DNA of 64,000 nt from Ramlibacter tataouinensis (GTDB taxonomy: Bacteria > Pseudomonadota > Gammaproteobacteria > Burkholderiales > Burkholderiaceae_C), in the NCBI RefSeq assembly GCF_027941915.1, contig NZ_CP116009.1, positions 868,001-932,000 of the forward strand, written 5' to 3'. The notes under the pieces were generated by a model that saw only the letters and a program-made list of their open reading frames with translations, was not told where the DNA came from and ran no database searches. Both the position numbers and the translations under genes were made by a program. This document shows positions 60,741 to 64,000 of this stretch, piece after piece. Positions within the stretch are counted from its first letter, which is position 1, and each line of letters starts with the position of its first letter.

Positions 60741-61739
60741 TCACGTTCCCGCCCCGGGAAAGTGGCACGCAGCCTGGTGTCCTGTGGTTGACTCTGTCAG
60801 GCGCGGAGGTACAGCACGGCAGATGTCGGCCGCTCGCCAGCATCTGCTCTGGAATCGGCACCCGATGGGCGGGTCGCTTGGGTTGGGCAGGTCCCCATTG
60901 AGGACGATGACATCTTGGGCTCCGGCGTCTGGGTCGGGCACGGGCACTGCTGAAAGGAGGGCTTGGGTGTAGCAGTGCTGTGGATGATCGTAGACCTGTT
61001 GGGTGGTTCCGTACTCAGCGAACTGTCCCAGATACATCACGGCGATCTGGTCGGAGATGTGACGTACGACCGAAAGGTCGTGGCTAATGAAGACGTAGGT
61101 GATCCCGAGCGTCTCCTGAAGGTCCTGGAGCAGATTTAGGATCTGCGCCTGAATGGATACATCCAAGGCAGAAACAGGCTCGTCCAGGATCAGTATCGAG
61201 GGTTCGAGCGCCAGAGCTCGTGCGAGACCGATGCGCTGGCGCTGACCACCGGAAAACTGGTGCGGATATCGCTTCGCGTAAACGGGATCGAGACCAACCA
61301 TATCCATGGTCTCGAGCACGCGCTGCCGGGCAGCGGTCGTACTCCATCCATTGGCGCGCAAGGGCTCGCCGATGATCTCGAGGGTGGTCATCCGGGGGTC
61401 GAGCGACGAATAGGGATCCTGGAAAAGGATTTGGATGTGCTTTCGCAGTTCGCGGCGGCGTTGGCGAGACGGCATGGTGACGTCTTCGCCACAATAGAAG
61501 ATCGAGCCCGACGTCGGTTCAAGTAGGCCGGTGAGCACTCGGCCGAGCGTCGATTTCCCACAGCCGGACTCGCCCACAACGCCTAGGGTCTCTCCCCTGC
61601 GGAGATCAAACTGCACGCCGTCCACCGCGTGCACCACCTGTTGCCGACCACTGGCCCCGCGGACTCGGTAGTGCTTGACTAGATTGCGGACCGAGAGAAC
61701 CGTATCCCGGCGATCAAGATCTGGAGACGACATACTCAT
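60741..61739 (-). CDS. peptide/nickel-type ABC transporter ATP-binding protein (DppF/OppF-like)
   Basis: The 332-residue ATPase has Walker [13 protein letters not shown]-loop [14 protein letters not shown], signature [15 protein letters not shown], Walker [14 protein letters not shown] and switch His in [10 protein letters not shown]. The C-terminal oligopeptide-transporter extension ([20 protein letters not shown]) has the Cys cluster typical of OppF/DppF. ATG 61739 overlaps the previous ATPase stop (ATGA). It is the last gene of the transport operon. Confidence 0.92.
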   Translation of the reverse strand: MSMSSPDLDRRDTVLSVRNLVKHYRVRGASGRQQVVHAVDGVQFDLRRGETLGVVGESGCGKSTLGRVLTGLLEPTSGSIFYCGEDVTMPSRQRRRELRKHIQILFQDPYSSLDPRMTTLEIIGEPLRANGWSTTAARQRVLETMDMVGLDPVYAKRYPHQFSGGQRQRIGLARALALEPSILILDEPVSALDVSIQAQILNLLQDLQETLGITYVFISHDLSVVRHISDQIAVMYLGQFAEYGTTQQVYDHPQHCYTQALLSAVPVPDPDAGAQDVIVLNGDLPNPSDPPIGCRFQSRCWRAADICRAVPPRLTESTTGHQAACHFPGAGT

Positions 61740-62779
61740 CTTGCAGTTCCCATTTCCGGGGACCCCCCAAGGCGGTGGCACGCCGCAGTGTGTCCGCCGT
61801 CAATCTGACGAAGCCGCGGGGCGATCTCTGCGCATGCCGGAAGCCCTGCGGCCTCTCCGCAGCGAATCCGAAAAGCGCAACCTGTCGGCATATTCGTCAG
61901 TACCGGCGGTGCGCCCGGGATCGGCGTCAGGCGGTTGCGCGTTGTCCGATGGTCCGGCAGACTCGCGAGCAGCGCCCGTGTGTAGGGGTGCCGAGCAGAT
62001 CGGAATATCCCGGAAACGCTGCCGTACTCCACTAGCTTGCCTGCATACATGACTGCAACAGAATCAGCAGTCTGGGCGACAAGCCCCAGATCGTGGGTGA
62101 TGAGAATGAGGCCGGCACCACTTGCGGTCTTCGCCTTTTTCAACACCGACATCACCTGCGCCTGCACGGTCACATCCAGCGCCGTCGTCGGCTCGTCGGC
62201 GATCAGGATCGTCGGATCGTTGGCGATTGCCATGCCGATCACCACACGTTGTCTCATCCCGCCCGAGAATTCGTGCGGGTACTGCCTGGCTCGCCTGGCC
62301 GGATCTGGAACTCCCACGAGATCGAGAAGTTCGACGGCTCTATCGCGGGCCTGGCGTTGAGATACGCGCCGGTGGGCGCGGACCGCTTCCGCCAGTTGAT
62401 CCCCGACCCGGAATAGCGGATTGAGCGTCGTCATCGGGTCCTGGAAGACCATCGCGATGTCGTTGCCTCGGATGTGCCGGAGATCGTCCCTGCCCATTGC
62501 GAGGAGGTCTCGTCCGCGAAATAGGGCCCGGCCTCCGGTCACCGCACCATTTGGCGGAAGGAGCCCGAGAAGCGACAACATCGTCACACTCTTGCCGGAC
62601 CCGGACTCGCCAACGATACCCAGTGTCTGTCCCTGCTCCAGAACGAACGAAACGCCATCAATCGCTCGAACCGAACGACCGGTGATCTGAAAATCGACCG
62701 AAAGATCCTGGACGCTGAGCAATGCTCCGGCAGAGCCGGATACCTGTGGGAGCGAGTACTCCAAGTTCGCCGACTTCAT
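61736..62779 (-). CDS. peptide/nickel-type ABC transporter ATP-binding protein (DppD/OppD-like)
   Basis: The 347-residue ATPase has Walker A GESGSGKSVTML, Q-loop MVFQDPMTTLNPLF, signature FSGGMRQRVVIGMAI, Walker B TILIADEPTTALD and switch His in LITHDLGLV. The C-terminal Cys region (NMPTGCAFRIRCGEAAGLPA) marks the OppD/DppD group. It overlaps the permease stop by four bases (ATGA). The longer upstream frame is antisense-free but lies in the permease gene and was not used. Confidence 0.92.
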   Translation of the reverse strand: MKSANLEYSLPQVSGSAGALLSVQDLSVDFQITGRSVRAIDGVSFVLEQGQTLGIVGESGSGKSVTMLSLLGLLPPNGAVTGGRALFRGRDLLAMGRDDLRHIRGNDIAMVFQDPMTTLNPLFRVGDQLAEAVRAHRRVSQRQARDRAVELLDLVGVPDPARRARQYPHEFSGGMRQRVVIGMAIANDPTILIADEPTTALDVTVQAQVMSVLKKAKTASGAGLILITHDLGLVAQTADSVAVMYAGKLVEYGSVSGIFRSARHPYTRALLASLPDHRTTRNRLTPIPGAPPVLTNMPTGCAFRIRCGEAAGLPACAEIAPRLRQIDGGHTAACHRLGGSPEMGTAR

Positions 62780-63681
62780 GCTATCCCCCGCAGCCGAGGA
62801 TCGAGAAAATCCCGCAATCCGTCGCCGACCAGGTTGCAGGCGAAGATCGTGAGAAGAATGAATAGGCCCGGGATCGTCACCGTGTGTGGATAGGAGATGA
62901 AGGTTGCGCGTGCCGCGCCGAGCATGGTCCCCCATTCGGGCATGGGGTCCTGTACACCCAGGCCAAGGAATCCGAGGCCGGCTGCGATGAGAACGACGAC
63001 GCCAATGTTCAGCATCGCAAAAACCACGACGGCCGAGACGCAATTGCGCAAGATGTGCGTACGGATGATCGCCAGATGACTCACGCCACTTGCGATGGCA
63101 GCCTCGATGTACATCTCGCTCTTCAGCGAGAGCGCAAGCCCTCGCGAGAGCCTGACGAACTGAGGTACGACCGCAGCGGCAGAGGCGATGATCACGTTCC
63201 GGAGTTCTACGCCCAACGTCGCAACCAGAGCGATTGCCAGGAGGCCACCGCCCGCCATAGCCAGCAGCGTGTCCGTGATGCGCTGGATGACGAGGTCGAA
63301 CCATCCTCCGAAGTAACCGGAGAGCAGGCCCATCGAGACGCCGATCAGCAGCGCGATCGCAGTGGCACTCGCGCCGATCAGAAGCGTGATCCGGCCTCCG
63401 TAGAGAATTCGGGAGAAGATGTCGCGCCCGAGTTCGTCGGTACCGAACCAGTGCGCTGCGCTTGGGCTTTGCAGCGCCACAGCGAGATTCTGCTGCTCGG
63501 GATCATGGGAGGTCAGCAGGGGAGCGCAGATGACGGCCAGCAAGATAATGATGAGCACGGCGGCCCCAAGCGAGGCAGCCTTGTTCGTGACCATCGCTTG
63601 GCGAAGCGCTGCTGCACGATGCCGGAGCAAGTTGGCGCGGCTTTTCTTGTGCCCGCTGCACGATAGGGATATCTCAATCAT
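62776..63681 (-). CDS. peptide/nickel-type ABC transporter permease (DppC-like)
   Basis: The 301-residue permease has an N-terminal helix (AVLIIILLAVICAPLLTSHD), the DppC landmark HWFGTDELGRDIFSRILYGG, and the ATPase-coupling loop EAAIASGVSHLAIIRTHIL. Five to six transmembrane segments are evident. ATG 63681 overlaps the upstream permease by eight bases and has GAGG ten bases before it; ATG 63711 would overlap more. It carries the usual C-terminal DFLDPRLRGI. Confidence 0.9.
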   Translation of the reverse strand: MIEISLSCSGHKKSRANLLRHRAAALRQAMVTNKAASLGAAVLIIILLAVICAPLLTSHDPEQQNLAVALQSPSAAHWFGTDELGRDIFSRILYGGRITLLIGASATAIALLIGVSMGLLSGYFGGWFDLVIQRITDTLLAMAGGGLLAIALVATLGVELRNVIIASAAAVVPQFVRLSRGLALSLKSEMYIEAAIASGVSHLAIIRTHILRNCVSAVVVFAMLNIGVVVLIAAGLGFLGLGVQDPMPEWGTMLGAARATFISYPHTVTIPGLFILLTIFACNLVGDGLRDFLDPRLRGIA

Positions 63682-64000
63682 TGAGAACAATCCTCGGATC
63701 GATGACGGCATAAACCAGATCCGTAAGCAGATTCACCACGACGACGACGGCAGCGAAGATGAACACAATGCCCTGCATCATGGGGAAGTCACGAGCGGTT
63801 ATCGACTGGATCAGCAGGCGACCGATTCCTGGCCAGCTGAAGACCGTCTCGACAATGATCGCGCCGCCCATAAGCGCGCCGAGCTGAAGTCCGATGACCG
63901 TGACGATCGGAATGGCAGCGTTGCGCAGAGCGTGCTTGTATACGACGACCCAGTGCCGCAGGCCCTTCGCATAGCCTGTCCGGACATAGTCCTGGCGCAA
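63674..64000 (-). CDS. peptide/nickel-type ABC transporter permease (DppB-like), C-terminal part
   Basis: The last 108 residues of a leftward permease are in view; its start lies beyond the window. RQDYVRTGYAKGLRHWVV is the conserved EAA-like ATPase-coupling loop, GGAIIVETVFSWPGIGRLLI a typical DppB transmembrane stretch, and DLVYAVIDPRIVL the C-terminus. It precedes the DppC-like gene with an eight-base overlap. The substrate-binding protein is probably further upstream, outside the window. Confidence 0.9.
   Translation of the reverse strand: MRQDYVRTGYAKGLRHWVVVYKHALRNAAIPIVTVIGLQLGALMGGAIIVETVFSWPGIGRLLIQSITARDFPMMQGIVFIFAAVVVVVNLLTDLVYAVIDPRIVLND

Noticed and set aside
60715..60972. Plus-strand frame over the start of the ABC operon end
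   Set aside because: Antisense to the DppF-like gene's C-terminal region, with no coding signature.

Overview
The window looks like chromosome of a high-GC Burkholderiales bacterium, most probably family Comamonadaceae (Ramlibacter/Variovorax-like). This is inferred from gene content and order: parE/parC, methyltransferase-dapA-bamC-metallohydrolase, coaBC-dut, pyrG-kdsA-eno-ftsB, Bug-type (TctC) binding protein, tsaE-amiC. ATGA/GTGA stop-start overlaps are frequent. No rRNA and no CRISPR array were seen.

Layout. 1-6 kb: a leftward operon parE-GNAT-lytic transglycosylase-parC-PaaI thioesterase. 6-12 kb: rightward MFS transporter with a coupled 45-residue membrane peptide, SDR, methyltransferase, dapA, bamC and an MBL hydrolase, closed by a clear terminator. 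12-17 kb: envelope lipoproteins, an L16-hydroxylase-like protein, an FKBP isomerase, dut and coaBC. 17-23 kb: pyrG-kdsA-DUF1330-eno-ftsB, then a pnuC/nicotinamide riboside kinase pair. 23-34 kb: hslO, gamma-carbonic-anhydrase-like protein, DUF455 protein, transporters, xerD, TctC, queG, tsaE and amiC. 34-43 kb: a two-subunit Rieske oxygenase without electron-transfer partners, a UvrD/PcrA helicase, guaC, and two coupled secreted proteins of unknown function. 43-50 kb: a TetR regulator with an acyl-CoA dehydrogenase/two crotonases/BadH-like SDR cluster, and two NAD(P)-dependent oxidoreductases.

At 50.2-50.4 kb lie tRNA-Ala(CGC) and tRNA-Lys(CTT). Immediately downstream of tRNA-Lys starts a compact rightward module: tyrosine integrase, small excisionase-like protein, CHC2 zinc-finger primase-like protein, DUF3987 helicase-like protein, and a terminase-small-subunit-like protein. 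There are no capsid, tail or lysis genes within it. This resembles a phage satellite or PICI-like island and is the most interesting feature of the window.

Beyond it, 55-56.2 kb holds two broken genes facing each other (a headless LysR regulator and the C-terminal half of an HMG-CoA lyase with a frameshift). From 56.4 kb to the end is a visibly less GC-rich accessory block: TetR, EamA exporter, acyl-CoA ligase, crotonase and a Dpp/Opp-type ABC transporter running off the window. It looks like an imported uptake-and-CoA-activation island. One 60-base line of backbone (4021-4080) counts 45 G+C, while one line in the island (56521-56580) counts 29.
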